From the NCBI GenBank assembly GCA_902543245.1, contig CACBXQ010000006.1, forward strand, positions 1 to 64,000: a stretch of 64,000 nt of DNA, written 5' to 3'. Under the pieces are notes generated by a model. The model was not told the DNA's origin. It did no database searches and saw only the letters and a list, made by a program, of their open reading frames with translations. The DNA comes from an uncultured Pelagibacteraceae bacterium. GTDB taxonomy: Bacteria > Pseudomonadota > Alphaproteobacteria > Pelagibacterales > Pelagibacteraceae. Every line of letters starts with the position of its first letter. Positions within the stretch are counted from its first letter, which is position 1. The translations under genes and the position numbers were made by a program. Below are positions 47,593 to 57,524 of the stretch, one piece after another.

Positions 47593-48402
47593 ATGTTTTC
47601 ATTTTTTAAAAAGAAAAAAATTGTGCCTTATATTAGGTTAAATGGGGTTATTGGTAATGTAGGTAAATTTAAACAGGGCATAGATTTTAACGGTCAAGAA
47701 GAAATAATAAAAAAAGCATTTTCTATAAAAAAAGCAGAGGTTGTGGCAATCTCAATTAATTCTCCAGGAGGGTCTCCAGTGCAGTCACACCTAATTTACA
47801 GATATATAAGAGAGTTAGCAAAAAAAAATAAAAAAAAAGTAATTGTTTTTGCTGAAGACGTAGCTGCATCAGGGGGATATCTTATTGCATGTGCTGGAGA
47901 TGAAATTTATGCAAATTCTAGCTCTATAATTGGTTCAATAGGTGTAATATATTCCTCATTTGGTTTTAAAGATTTAATTAAAAAAATAGGAGTACAAAGA
48001 AGAATTTATACCGCTGGTAAAAACAAAAGCACTCTAGATCCTTTTGTAGATGAAAAACAAGAGGATATTGATAGGTTAAAAAAAATTCAATTGGAACTAC
48101 ATCAAGATTTTATAGAAGTTGTAGAAGAGAGTAGAGGAAATAAATTAAAAAAAGAGGGAGATACAGAATTATTCACTGGTGAATTCTGGTCAGGAAGAAA
48201 AGCAAAAGAATTAGGACTGGTTGATGATTTAGGTAATGCAGACCAAGTATTAAAGAAAAAATTTGGAGATGATGTGGTAATTAAAAAATTTGAAAAATCA
48301 AAGGGGTGGCTAGCTAAAAAACTTTCATCATCAGAGGATCAAGCAGATAAATTGGTTTCTATTTTAGAAGAAAGATCAATTTGGCAAAGATATGGTTTCT
48401 AA
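47593..48402 (+). CDS. S49 family serine peptidase (SppA/SohB-like)
   Basis: 269-residue ClpP-fold peptidase of the signal-peptide-peptidase family. The oxyanion strand [16 protein letters not shown] and the nucleophile S93 in [15 protein letters not shown] are clear. The general-base lysine is K145 in [12 protein letters not shown]. There is no N-terminal membrane helix (it starts [21 protein letters not shown]), so it is the short soluble-looking form common in alphaproteobacteria. It overlaps glyQ by 11 bases. Confidence 0.9.
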   Translation: MFSFFKKKKIVPYIRLNGVIGNVGKFKQGIDFNGQEEIIKKAFSIKKAEVVAISINSPGGSPVQSHLIYRYIRELAKKNKKKVIVFAEDVAASGGYLIACAGDEIYANSSSIIGSIGVIYSSFGFKDLIKKIGVQRRIYTAGKNKSTLDPFVDEKQEDIDRLKKIQLELHQDFIEVVEESRGNKLKKEGDTELFTGEFWSGRKAKELGLVDDLGNADQVLKKKFGDDVVIKKFEKSKGWLAKKLSSSEDQADKLVSILEERSIWQRYGF

Positions 48403-49273
48403 AAAAAAAATTCCAAAAAAAAAAATTCAAACTTTTCAAGATACAATTTTTAATTTACAAAAGTTTTGGGCCAAGCATGGATGTTCTATTCTTCAACCTT
48501 ACGATATAGAAGTGGGAGCTGGAACATTTCATCCTGCAACAACTTTAAGATCTCTTGGACCCAAACCTTGGAAAGCAGCTTACGTACAACCTTCAAGAAG
48601 ACCAACCGATGGACGCTATGGGGATAATCCAAATAGGTTACAACATTATTACCAGTTTCAAGTTCTTATAAAACCATCCCCAAGTAATATAAAAAAACTC
48701 TACTTAAATAGTCTTACGTCGATAGGTATTAATTATCAAGACCATGATATTAGATTTGTTGAAGATGATTGGGAGAGCCCAACACTTGGTGCAGCAGGAT
48801 TAGGATGGGAAGTTTGGTGTGATGGAATGGAAGTAACTCAGTTTACTTATTTCCAGCAAATGGCAGGAATAGAATGTAATCCAGTATCTGTAGAGCTTAC
48901 TTATGGTTTAGAAAGACTGTGTATGTTTACTCAATCAAAAAAAAATGTTTTTGATTTAGTTTGGAATAATGAAGGTGTTTTATACAAAGATATTTACCAT
49001 CAGTCAGAGAAAGAATTTTCAAAATACAATTTTGAAATAGCAAATACAGATAATTTATTTAAAATTTTTGATATGACTGAAAGTGAGGCGAAAAACTTAG
49101 CAATTCAAAAATTATCACTACCAGCTTATGATCAATGTTTAAAAGCAAGTCATATATTTAACATATTAGATGCCAGAGGAGTAATTAGCGTTGCGCAGAG
49201 AGCGGAGTATATCTCAAGAATAAGGGATATAGTAAAAGATGCAGGAAAAGTCTGGTTAGAAAGCCAAAGTTAA
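48392..49273 (+). CDS. glyQ: Glycyl-tRNA synthetase alpha subunit
   Basis: Catalytic-site subunit of the bacterial two-subunit glycyl-tRNA synthetase. Conserved stretches are [60 protein letters not shown], and the motif region [20 protein letters not shown]. 293 residues is normal. It begins within the end of the S49 gene; the first dozen residues are Lys-rich and not part of the core. glyS follows after 1 base. Confidence 0.98.
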   Translation: MVSKKKIPKKKIQTFQDTIFNLQKFWAKHGCSILQPYDIEVGAGTFHPATTLRSLGPKPWKAAYVQPSRRPTDGRYGDNPNRLQHYYQFQVLIKPSPSNIKKLYLNSLTSIGINYQDHDIRFVEDDWESPTLGAAGLGWEVWCDGMEVTQFTYFQQMAGIECNPVSVELTYGLERLCMFTQSKKNVFDLVWNNEGVLYKDIYHQSEKEFSKYNFEIANTDNLFKIFDMTESEAKNLAIQKLSLPAYDQCLKASHIFNILDARGVISVAQRAEYISRIRDIVKDAGKVWLESQS

Positions 49274-49274
49274 T

Positions 49275-51344
49275 ATGTCAGAATTTTTTTTAGAAGTTTT
49301 TACAGAAGAAATTCCTGCAAAATTACAATCATCAGCAAGAAATAATTTATTAAAACTATTTAGAGATTTTTTTTTAAGTGAGAGCATAGAGACTCACGGT
49401 AAAGAAAAAGCTTATTCAACACCTAATAGGCTGATTATACATTTTGATAAAATTAAAAAAGATATCATAAAAAAAGCTGAGGAAATCAGAGGACCAAAAA
49501 CTGAAGCTCCAGATATCGCAATTGAAGGATTTATTAAATCAAACAGTATAAAAAAAAAAGATATATTTAAAAAAAAGACAGATAAGGGAGAATTTTATTT
49601 TTTTAAAAAACCAAAAATCAAATTAAAAACTCATGATATTTTAGAAAAAAATATTCCAAATATATTAAATAATATTAGTTGGAATAAATCTATGAAGTGG
49701 GGACAGTACCAGCTTTATTGGGGAAGACCATTAAAATCAATTCTAGCAGTTTTAGATGGAAAAACACTTAAGTTTAAATATCATCATTTAAATAGTTCAA
49801 ACACAACATATATTGATAAAAATTTAGAAGAAAAAACTAAATTATTCAAAAGTTTTTCTGAGTATCAATCTTATTTTAAAAAATTAAAAATTATAATTGA
49901 TAATAATTTGCGTGAAAAATTTATATATGAGGAATTAAAAAAAATATCTTTAAGAAAAAATCTAAAAATAGAAATCGATAAAAACTTGCTTAAAGAAGTG
50001 ACTGATTTAGTAGAAAAACCAAAAATTTTATTTTGCTCATTTGATAAGAAATTTTTACTGATACCTGAAGAAATAATTATTTTAACAATGAAATATCATC
50101 AAAAATATTTTTCAATTTTGGATAATAATGGAAAACTTACAAATAATTTTTTTGTAGTTTCTGATAATGAAGATTCTCATGGATATATCAAAAGTGGAAA
50201 TGAAAGTGTTATAGAAGCACGTTTAAGTGATGCAGAATTCTTCTGGAGGAAAAATAAATCACAAAATATGGTAAAACAAGTTTCAGGACTAAAAAAAATT
50301 AATTTTTTTAAAGGACTTGGAAGTTACTTTGAAAAAGTTCAAAGGATAAGAAAACTTAGTGGTATAATTTCTGATGAACTTTTAATTAGTAAGGAAAAAA
50401 TAGAAATTGCCTCATCAATATGTAAAGTTGATTTGCTTTCCGACTTAGTTGGTGAATTTCCAGAACTTCAAGGAATTTTAGGAGGTTATTATGCAAACGC
50501 TCAAGGTTTTGAAAAAGATGTATGTTTAGCAATTAGTGAGCATTATCTTCCAATTGGAAACGATAGTAAAATTCCAAAAAAACCTTACAGTGTTGCTTTA
50601 TCTTTAAGTGATAAATTAGATTCTCTAGTTGGTTTTTTTGGAAAAAATTTAAAACCTTCTAGCTCAAAAGATCCATACGCCTTGAGAAGATCAGCTACAG
50701 GCATCATAAGAATAATAATCGAAAACAATATGAAATTTAAGCTTAGGGATTTAATTAATTACTCAGCTAATCTTTACAATCAACAAGAATTAAAAATTGA
50801 AGATGGTAATTTACAACACGAAATAGGAGAATTTTTAGTTGATAGATTAAGGAATTATATGAAAGAAAAAGAAATTAGAACTGATATTATTGAGAGCGCT
50901 ATTGAAAATAATGGGATTGATAATATTTTGGACACTTACAAAAAAGCACTTAATTTTAACAAAGTGATAAAAAAGCAAATTGGTGAGGATGTAGTATTTA
51001 TTTATAAAAGAGCTTCAAATATTATTTCTGAACCAATTAAAAAAAAAGAGTTAGAGCAAATATCAAATGCTGATCCAGGATTGTTTAAAAATGAAATGGA
51101 AAAAAATTTGTATAAAAAAATTCATGAAATTAGAAAATTTTTTACAAATGTCACTAATGAAAATGAATATCAAAATATGTTAATAGAATTAGCCTCTTCA
51201 AAAAAAGAGGTTACTGATTTTTTTGATAATGTAACTGTTAATGATGAAAATGATGCAATTAGAATTAATAGGCTAGGATTATTACAAATGTTGTGTGCCA
51301 CATTTAATAATTATTTTAATTTTTCTAAAATTGATAATGGCTAA
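49275..51344 (+). CDS. glyS: Glycyl-tRNA synthetase beta subunit
   Basis: Carries the tRNA-recognition parts. The start FFLEVFTEEIPAKLQSSARN, the central GRPLKSILAVLDG, MKYHQKYFSI, EARLSDAEFFWRKNKSQ, the HD-type domain (LSGIISDELLI; ICKVDLLSDLVGEFPELQG), SLSDKLDSLVGFF, DPYALRRSATGIIRII and the C-terminal anticodon-binding region are present. 689 residues is full length. The stop overlaps the ppdK start by one base. Confidence 0.97.
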   Translation: MSEFFLEVFTEEIPAKLQSSARNNLLKLFRDFFLSESIETHGKEKAYSTPNRLIIHFDKIKKDIIKKAEEIRGPKTEAPDIAIEGFIKSNSIKKKDIFKKKTDKGEFYFFKKPKIKLKTHDILEKNIPNILNNISWNKSMKWGQYQLYWGRPLKSILAVLDGKTLKFKYHHLNSSNTTYIDKNLEEKTKLFKSFSEYQSYFKKLKIIIDNNLREKFIYEELKKISLRKNLKIEIDKNLLKEVTDLVEKPKILFCSFDKKFLLIPEEIIILTMKYHQKYFSILDNNGKLTNNFFVVSDNEDSHGYIKSGNESVIEARLSDAEFFWRKNKSQNMVKQVSGLKKINFFKGLGSYFEKVQRIRKLSGIISDELLISKEKIEIASSICKVDLLSDLVGEFPELQGILGGYYANAQGFEKDVCLAISEHYLPIGNDSKIPKKPYSVALSLSDKLDSLVGFFGKNLKPSSSKDPYALRRSATGIIRIIIENNMKFKLRDLINYSANLYNQQELKIEDGNLQHEIGEFLVDRLRNYMKEKEIRTDIIESAIENNGIDNILDTYKKALNFNKVIKKQIGEDVVFIYKRASNIISEPIKKKELEQISNADPGLFKNEMEKNLYKKIHEIRKFFTNVTNENEYQNMLIELASSKKEVTDFFDNVTVNDENDAIRINRLGLLQMLCATFNNYFNFSKIDNG

Positions 51345-54001
51345 TGAAAAAATTTATATTTAATTTTAATACAAAAGAAATTTCTAGTTTCAAGAACTCA
51401 AAAAATATTTTGGGTGGAAAAGGTGCTAACCTTTCTGAAATGACAAACTTGGGATTTCCAGTCCCGCCAGGATTTATAATCTCGACGGAAGTTTGTGAAA
51501 TATTTTATAAAAATAATAAATCACTCAATAAAAATATTATTAAGGAAATTTTTAAGGAATTAAAAAAAATAGAAATAAACTTAGGGAAGAAATTAGGAGA
51601 TAAGAAAGATCCTTTGCTTCTATCTGTGCGGTCTGGTGCACGTGTGTCTATGCCTGGTATGATGGATACTATTTTAAATTTAGGTCTTAATGACATTACT
51701 ACTATTGCATTAGGTAAAAAAACTTCAAATTTTAGATTTGCAAATGACAGCTACAGAAGATTTATTCAAATGTATTCAGGAGTAGTTCTAGGTATTGAAA
51801 ATTATAAATTTGAGGAAATTATTGAAAATTATAAACTTACAAAAGGTGTGTTGTTAGATACTGATCTTGATGAAGATGATTTAGGTAATTTGGTAAAAGA
51901 TTTTAAAGATTTAGTTAAAAATGAAACAAAAAAGGAATTTCCACAAGATCTATCTAAACAATTACTTGGTGCAGTTTCCTCCGTATTCTTGTCTTGGGAA
52001 AGCAATAGAGCAAAAGTTTATAGAAAACTAAACCAAATTCCTTCGACTTGGGGAACGGCAGTAAACGTTCAGTCAATGGTATTTGGAAACATGGGAAATG
52101 ACTGCGCAACTGGAGTAGTTTTTACAAGAAACCCCTCTAATGGAAAGAATGAAATTTATGGAGAATATTTGATAAATGCGCAAGGTGAAGATGTCGTTGC
52201 TGGAACAAGAACTCCACAATACATAACATTAAAAGCTAAAAACGAATCTAAATCAAATGAAAAATCTTTAGAAGAAAGTATGCCAAAACTTTTTAAACAA
52301 TTAGTAAAAAATCTAAAAAAGTTAGAAACATATTATAAAGATATGCAAGATGTTGAATTTACTATTGAGAATAAAAAACTTTGGATACTTCAAACAAGAT
52401 CTGGAAAAAGAACATCAAAATCTGCAGTAAAGATTGCTGTAGACATGGTTAAAGAAAAGTTAATTTCTAAAAAACAAGCAATTATGAGAATTGAACCAAG
52501 TTCTCTTGATACACTGTTACACCCCACTTTGGATGAAAAAAGCAAAATAGAGGTTATTGCAAATGGTTTACCAGCTTCCCCAGGAGCAGCTAGTGGAAGA
52601 GTAGTGTTCTCATCTGATGAAGCAGAGCGACTTAACGATATGATGCAAAATACAATATTGGTTAGAATAGAAACTTCCCCAGAAGATATACACGGTATGC
52701 ACGCAGCAAAAGGAATTTTAACATCAAGAGGGGGAATGACTTCACATGCAGCAGTCGTTGCAAGAGGCATGGGAAGACCTTGTGTTTCTGGTTCAAGTGA
52801 AATTGAAATTGATTACAGCAAAAAAATTTTTAAAACAAAAAATTACGAAATTAAAGAAGGAGATGTAATTACCATAGATGGTTCAGCTGGTAGAATTATA
52901 TTAGGAGAAGTAAAAACTATCAAACCAGAAATGTCAGGGGATTTTTCTAAAGTAATGAGTTGGGCAGACAATTATAGAAAACTAAAAATTAGAACGAATT
53001 CCGAAACACCTGCAGATAGCAAAATTGCGAGAGAGTTTGGTGCAGAAGGAATTGGACTGTGTAGAACAGAACATATGTTTTTTGATGAAGAAAGAATACT
53101 TTCTGTAAGACAAATGATTTTATCAAAATCTAGAGAAAACAGAGATAACGCTTTGTCAAAACTTTTACCTCACCAAAGAAATGATTTTATTGAAATATTT
53201 AAAATTATGAGTGGATTTCCAGTTACAGTAAGATTGCTTGATCCTCCTTTGCATGAGTTTCTCCCTAGAAATTCAAATGAAATTTTAGATGTTGCGAAAT
53301 CTTTAAATCTCAATTCAAAAGATGTTGAAACAAGAATATCTGAACTTCATGAACAAAATCCTATGCTAGGACATAGAGGTTGTAGGTTGGCAATATCTTT
53401 CCCAGAAATATATGAGATGCAATGTAGAGCTATATTTGAAGCACTTGTAGAGTGCAAAAAAAGAAAATTTAAATCAATAATTCCTGAAATAATGATTCCT
53501 TTAGTTTCTACTGAAGCGGAAATTAAAATTATGAAAGATCTTGTAATAAGAGTAGCTAAGGAAGTCCAAAAAGAATACAAAACTAAAGTTGATTTTTTAG
53601 TTGGAACTATGATTGAATTGCCAAGAGCGGCTATAAAAGCTCAAGATATTGCAAAGCACGCTGAATTTTTTAGTTTTGGTACGAATGATTTAACCCAAAC
53701 AACATTTGGAATAAGTAGAGATGACAGCAGTAAATTCTTGAATGATTATATAGAAAATAAAATATTTGATATTGATCCTTTTATATCAATAGACGAAGGA
53801 GTTGGTGAATTGATTGAGATAGCGTCCAATAAGGGCAGAAAACAAAATAAAAAAATAAAATTAGGAATATGCGGAGAACACGGTGGTGATCCAAAGAGTA
53901 TACATTTTTGTTCAAAAACAGGTTTACATTATGTGTCTTGTTCACCATATAGAGTTCCAGTTGCGAGATTAGCAGCAGCACAAGCTGAATTAAAAAAATA
54001 A
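51344..54001 (+). CDS. ppdK: Pyruvate, phosphate dikinase
   Basis: Interconverts pyruvate and PEP with ATP and phosphate; reversible and useful where pyruvate kinase is absent. The nucleotide domain starts LGGKGANLSEMTNLGFPVPPGF; the phosphohistidine signature is TSRGGMTSHAAVVARGMGRP; the PEP-binding barrel has GAEGIGLCRTEHMF, GHRGCRLAIS, FSFGTNDLTQTTFGISRDD, and the proton-donor Cys in LGICGEHGGDP. 885 residues is full length. It directly follows glyS. Confidence 0.97.
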   Translation: MKKFIFNFNTKEISSFKNSKNILGGKGANLSEMTNLGFPVPPGFIISTEVCEIFYKNNKSLNKNIIKEIFKELKKIEINLGKKLGDKKDPLLLSVRSGARVSMPGMMDTILNLGLNDITTIALGKKTSNFRFANDSYRRFIQMYSGVVLGIENYKFEEIIENYKLTKGVLLDTDLDEDDLGNLVKDFKDLVKNETKKEFPQDLSKQLLGAVSSVFLSWESNRAKVYRKLNQIPSTWGTAVNVQSMVFGNMGNDCATGVVFTRNPSNGKNEIYGEYLINAQGEDVVAGTRTPQYITLKAKNESKSNEKSLEESMPKLFKQLVKNLKKLETYYKDMQDVEFTIENKKLWILQTRSGKRTSKSAVKIAVDMVKEKLISKKQAIMRIEPSSLDTLLHPTLDEKSKIEVIANGLPASPGAASGRVVFSSDEAERLNDMMQNTILVRIETSPEDIHGMHAAKGILTSRGGMTSHAAVVARGMGRPCVSGSSEIEIDYSKKIFKTKNYEIKEGDVITIDGSAGRIILGEVKTIKPEMSGDFSKVMSWADNYRKLKIRTNSETPADSKIAREFGAEGIGLCRTEHMFFDEERILSVRQMILSKSRENRDNALSKLLPHQRNDFIEIFKIMSGFPVTVRLLDPPLHEFLPRNSNEILDVAKSLNLNSKDVETRISELHEQNPMLGHRGCRLAISFPEIYEMQCRAIFEALVECKKRKFKSIIPEIMIPLVSTEAEIKIMKDLVIRVAKEVQKEYKTKVDFLVGTMIELPRAAIKAQDIAKHAEFFSFGTNDLTQTTFGISRDDSSKFLNDYIENKIFDIDPFISIDEGVGELIEIASNKGRKQNKKIKLGICGEHGGDPKSIHFCSKTGLHYVSCSPYRVPVARLAAAQAELKK

Positions 54002-54829
54002 TTATATCTCCAGTTTTAAGTCTAATGCTGAGGAGCTATGGGTCAAACTTCCAATAGAAATTCTATCTACTCCAGTTTCTGCAACCTCTTTAACATTTTT
54101 AAAGTGAATATTCCCAGAGGCTTCGGTTTTATAATATTTTTTTGCTAATTTAACAGCCTTTTTAAGAGTAGTTGTATTCATATTATCTAGAAGAACAGTA
54201 TTAAATTTTAGGCCAATTATTTTCTTAAGTTGACTCAAATTATCAACTTCGACAGTTATTTTTCTGTTTTTTTTATTCTTTATGGCTTTTAAAATTAAAG
54301 CTTTAATATCAGATATAGCAACATGGTTATCTTTAATTAAAAACTCATCACTCAAATTAAACCTATGATTCAACCCTCCTCCAACTTTTACCGCATATTT
54401 TTGAACGTATCTTAATGTTGGTATTGTTTTTCTAGTACAGCAAATTTTAGTTTTCTTTCCTACCTTTTTTACAAAAAAATTAGTTTTAGTAGCAATACCT
54501 GAGATATGGCTTAAAAAATTAAGTGCAACCCTTTCTCCTATAAGAATATTTTGTACTCTACCTTGAATAGTTGCGATGACTTCATTTTTTTTAACTACTG
54601 ATCCTTCTTTTTTTTTACCACTAAATTTAATTTGTTTATCAATTAAACCAAAAGTTTCTTTTGCAAAATCTAATCCTGCAATAATTCCATTTTGATTTGA
54701 AATTAGTTTAATCTTTTTTTTTATTTTTTTATCTATTAATGCAGAAGTTATATCTCCATTAGGATATAGGTCTTCATTTAGAGCTTTTTTACAGATATTT
54801 CTTACAAAATTTTTATTTAATTTTAACAC
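54002..54829 (-). CDS. nadC: Nicotinate-nucleotide diphosphorylase (quinolinate phosphoribosyltransferase)
   Basis: Converts quinolinate and PRPP to nicotinate mononucleotide. Recognisable segments are NEDLYPNGDITSALI, GERVALNFLSHISGIAT, CCTRKTIPTLRYVQKYAVKVGGGLNHRFNLSDEFLIKDNH across about residues 130-169, VEVDNLSQL and ASGNIHFKNVKEVAETGVDRIS. 275 residues is normal. It lies 5 bases downstream of nadA, giving quinolinate synthesis and use in one operon; nadB is not in the window. Confidence 0.96.
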   Translation of the reverse strand: MLKLNKNFVRNICKKALNEDLYPNGDITSALIDKKIKKKIKLISNQNGIIAGLDFAKETFGLIDKQIKFSGKKKEGSVVKKNEVIATIQGRVQNILIGERVALNFLSHISGIATKTNFFVKKVGKKTKICCTRKTIPTLRYVQKYAVKVGGGLNHRFNLSDEFLIKDNHVAISDIKALILKAIKNKKNRKITVEVDNLSQLKKIIGLKFNTVLLDNMNTTTLKKAVKLAKKYYKTEASGNIHFKNVKEVAETGVDRISIGSLTHSSSALDLKLEI

Positions 54830-54834
54830 AGATT

Positions 54835-55824
54835 TTATCTGCCAATTTCCGTCATTCTTTCCACAGATTTTCTTGCTTTTGCAATCGTTTCTTGATCCAT
54901 TACTAACTCATTAGTTTCGTTTTTTAGACAATCTAGTATTTTTGGCAATGTTATCTTTTTCATATGTGGGCATAAATTGCATGGTCTAATAAATTCAACA
55001 TTTGGATTATCAATTTGAACATTGTCACTCATAGAGCATTCTGTAACCATCATTACTTTTTCTGGTTGATTATCTTTTACATATTTTATCATTCCACTTG
55101 TAGATCCTGCAAAATCACTTGCTTTTATAACATCAGGAGGACATTCAGGATGGGCTATAATCTTGATTCCGGGATTATTTTTTCTAATTTCATTAATTTC
55201 CTCATCATTAAATTGCTCGTGAACTTCACATGTTCCTTTCCAAGAAATAATCTCCACATCAGTTTGAGAAGCAACATACTTAGCTAAAAAATCATCTGGT
55301 AGAAATATTACTTTTTTAACTCCAAGAGAATTTACTATTTTTACTGCGTTAGCAGAAGTACAACAAACATCTGTTTCAGCTTTTACATCTGCAGATGTGT
55401 TAACATAAGACACAACAGGAACACCTGGGTATTTTTTTTTTAAATTTCTCACATCATCACCTGTAATTGATGATGATAGCGAACATCCTGCACTCATGTC
55501 AGGTAATAGAACTTTTTTTTTAGGACTCATAAGTTTTGCTGTTTCAGCCATAAAATGAACACCACACATAACGATTATATCTGCTTTAGTTTTTGCTGCT
55601 TCTACTGCTAATGCTAAAGAGTCTGCAGAAAAATCAGAAATACCGTGATAAATTTCTGGAGTTTGATAATTATGGGCAAGAATTACTGCATTCTTTTCTT
55701 TTTTCAGCTTGTTAATTTCATAAATATATGGAGCATGAGTAGACCATTCTATTTCTGGCATTGCCTTAGAAATCTTTTTATAAATAGGGTCAGTTGCTTT
55801 TCTTATTTCAGATGTAAATTCCAT
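54835..55824 (-). CDS. nadA: Quinolinate synthase A
   Basis: A [4Fe-4S] enzyme that makes quinolinate from iminoaspartate. The cluster cysteines are in VMCGVHFMAETAKLM, the VCCTSANAVKIV region and RPCNLCPHMKKITL; the phosphate-binding VILAHNYQTPEI and ISDFSADSLALA are also clear. I take the ATG at 55824 as start (329 residues); a TTG 15 bases upstream at 55839 is open but adds nothing conserved. nadA is divergent from tRNA-Leu. Confidence 0.97.
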   Translation of the reverse strand: MEFTSEIRKATDPIYKKISKAMPEIEWSTHAPYIYEINKLKKEKNAVILAHNYQTPEIYHGISDFSADSLALAVEAAKTKADIIVMCGVHFMAETAKLMSPKKKVLLPDMSAGCSLSSSITGDDVRNLKKKYPGVPVVSYVNTSADVKAETDVCCTSANAVKIVNSLGVKKVIFLPDDFLAKYVASQTDVEIISWKGTCEVHEQFNDEEINEIRKNNPGIKIIAHPECPPDVIKASDFAGSTSGMIKYVKDNQPEKVMMVTECSMSDNVQIDNPNVEFIRPCNLCPHMKKITLPKILDCLKNETNELVMDQETIAKARKSVERMTEIGR

Positions 55825-55840
55825 GATTAAATCTATCAAC

Positions 55841-55869
55841 TTGAAAGTAAATTGTCATTCAATTAATCT
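55841..55869 (+). promoter_or_regulatory. Possible promoter of tRNA-Leu
   Basis: TTGAAA (55841-55846), a 17-base spacer, and TAATCT (55864-55869) lie 11 bases before the tRNA. The -10 match is weak, so this is only a suggestion from spacing. Confidence 0.3.
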
Positions 55870-55880
55870 GACGCACTAAA

Positions 55881-55967
55881 GCGGCCATGCTGAAACTGGT
55901 AGACAGGCTTGGTTGAGGGCCAAGTGGGGGTTTCCCCATGAGAGTTCGAGTCTCTCTGGCCGCACCA
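55881..55967 (+). tRNA. tRNA-Leu (GAG)
   Basis: An 87-base class II tRNA with long variable arm (TGGGGGTTTCCCCA) and encoded CCA. Acceptor GCGGCCA pairs with TGGCCGC; the anticodon stem CTTGG/CCAAG surrounds loop TTGAGGG, giving anticodon GAG for CUU/CUC leucine codons. It ends 7 bases before the stop of the convergent ATP-grasp gene. Confidence 0.96.
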
Positions 55968-55974
55968 ATATAAA

Positions 55975-57417
55975 TTAATCATCTACAACTAATGTATCTT
56001 TAGAACCACCACCTTGAGAGCTGTTGACAATAGTACTACCTTTTCTTAAAGCTACTCTAGTTAATCCACCTGTAGTTACATAGGTAGATTTTCCACTTAA
56101 AACAAAGGGTCTTAAATCTAAATGACGAGGCTCAATTTCATTTTTGGTAATTGTTGGTGCAGTGGATAGAGTTTCTAGAGGTTGTGCAATATATTCTCTT
56201 GGATTTTTTTTAATTTTTGCTATCACTTGCTCCCTTTCAGATTTATCAGCTTTTGGACCAATCATAATCCCATATCCACCTGATGCATTAGCAGGTTTAA
56301 CAACTAATTTTGAAATATTATCAATTACATATTCCCTTTGTTTTTTTTCATGACACAAATATGTTTCAACTTGATTCAGTATTGGTTGTTCTCCTAAATA
56401 ATAAACAATCATTTTATTTACATAAGAGTAAACAACTTTATCATCTGCAACTCCAGTTCCTATAGCATTTAATACTCCTACATTACCTTTACGCCAGCTT
56501 TTGAAAAGCCCAGGAACTCCAATAAGAGAGCCTTTGTAGAAAGTTTTTGGATCTAGGAAATTATCATCTAGACGTCTATAAATACAATCAACTTTTAATG
56601 GACCTTTTACTGTTTTCATATAGACAATATCACCTTCAACAAAAAGATCTTTGCCTTCAACTAATGCTATTCCCATTTGTTCTGCTAAAAAAGAATGTTC
56701 AAAGTAGGCTGAATTATAAATACCAGGTGTTAAAACTACCATGTGAGGATTTGAAGTTTTCTTTGGTATGCATTCCCACATACAATTATAAAGTTTATTA
56801 GTATATTGATGTATTGAAGAAACTTTGTATCTTGTAAAAAGTTCTGGAAATACATCTCTCATAACCATTCTATTTTCAAGCATATATGAAACCCCAGAAG
56901 GAACTCTAAGATTATCCTCAAGAACTAAGTAATCTCCATTTTTATTTCTAATCAAATCAACACCAGAAATGTTTGACCATGCTTTATATTTTGGAGAAAA
57001 GCCTTCACATTCTTTTACATAATAAGGAGATTTAAAAATTATTTCTTTTGGAACTATATTATCCTTAAATATTTTTTTATTATTATAAACATCATCAATA
57101 AAAAGATTTAAAGCTTTTACTCTTTGTTTCAATCCTTTGGTAACTTTATTCCATTGTTTTTTAGGAATTATTCTTGGAATAATATCAAGCGGCCATTTTT
57201 TTTCTTCAGCTCTATTGTTTGCGGCATATACCCTAAAGTTTATCCCTCTAGCACTAATTGTGCTTTGACAATTACTCTCAATCTCTTGAAGTTTTTTTTT
57301 ACCGTATCTTTCTAATATACTTGAAATTATAGTTGCATGTTTTCTAAGTTTATTATCTTTGGTAAAATAACCATCATAAGCTGACTTTGAGTCGTAATTT
57401 TTCCAAAGTTTAGACAT
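55975..57417 (-). CDS. Circularly permuted ATP-grasp protein (DUF404/DUF407 type)
   Basis: 480-residue protein of the circularly permuted ATP-grasp type 2 family, predicted amidoligases. Segments typical of it are KGLKQRVKALNLFIDDVYNN (about 91-110), YYVKECEGFSPKYK, DLIRNKNGDYLVLEDNLRVPSGVSYMLENR across about residues 150-179, the ATP-binding SKLVVKPANASGGYGIMIGP and the ending LDLRPFVLSGK with SSQGGGSKDTLVVDD. Length fits the family. In most bacteria it is in one operon with an alpha-E protein, a transglutaminase-like protein and the proteasome-like protease Anbu. Here only Anbu is beside it, on the other strand across 107 bases. Its substrate is unknown. Confidence 0.88.
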   Translation of the reverse strand: MSKLWKNYDSKSAYDGYFTKDNKLRKHATIISSILERYGKKKLQEIESNCQSTISARGINFRVYAANNRAEEKKWPLDIIPRIIPKKQWNKVTKGLKQRVKALNLFIDDVYNNKKIFKDNIVPKEIIFKSPYYVKECEGFSPKYKAWSNISGVDLIRNKNGDYLVLEDNLRVPSGVSYMLENRMVMRDVFPELFTRYKVSSIHQYTNKLYNCMWECIPKKTSNPHMVVLTPGIYNSAYFEHSFLAEQMGIALVEGKDLFVEGDIVYMKTVKGPLKVDCIYRRLDDNFLDPKTFYKGSLIGVPGLFKSWRKGNVGVLNAIGTGVADDKVVYSYVNKMIVYYLGEQPILNQVETYLCHEKKQREYVIDNISKLVVKPANASGGYGIMIGPKADKSEREQVIAKIKKNPREYIAQPLETLSTAPTITKNEIEPRHLDLRPFVLSGKSTYVTTGGLTRVALRKGSTIVNSSQGGGSKDTLVVDD

Positions 57418-57524
57418 ATTATGATTTTTTAATACTTGGAGAGATTATGCAAATGCAGAATCTTGATACCTGATATGTCATAAATAATTTGTAAATTACC
57501 TAATTTTTAAATACATATTATTTT

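Noticed and set aside
48380-48400. Glycine riboswitch in front of glyQ
   Set aside because: glyQ starts inside the S49 peptidase gene with no leader; no aptamer-like sequence is visible.
57447-57473. Possible 8-codon leader peptide (MQMQNLDT) with a GGAGAG upstream of Anbu
   Set aside because: The spacing to the ATG is too short, there is no attenuator structure after it, and such short frames are expected by chance.
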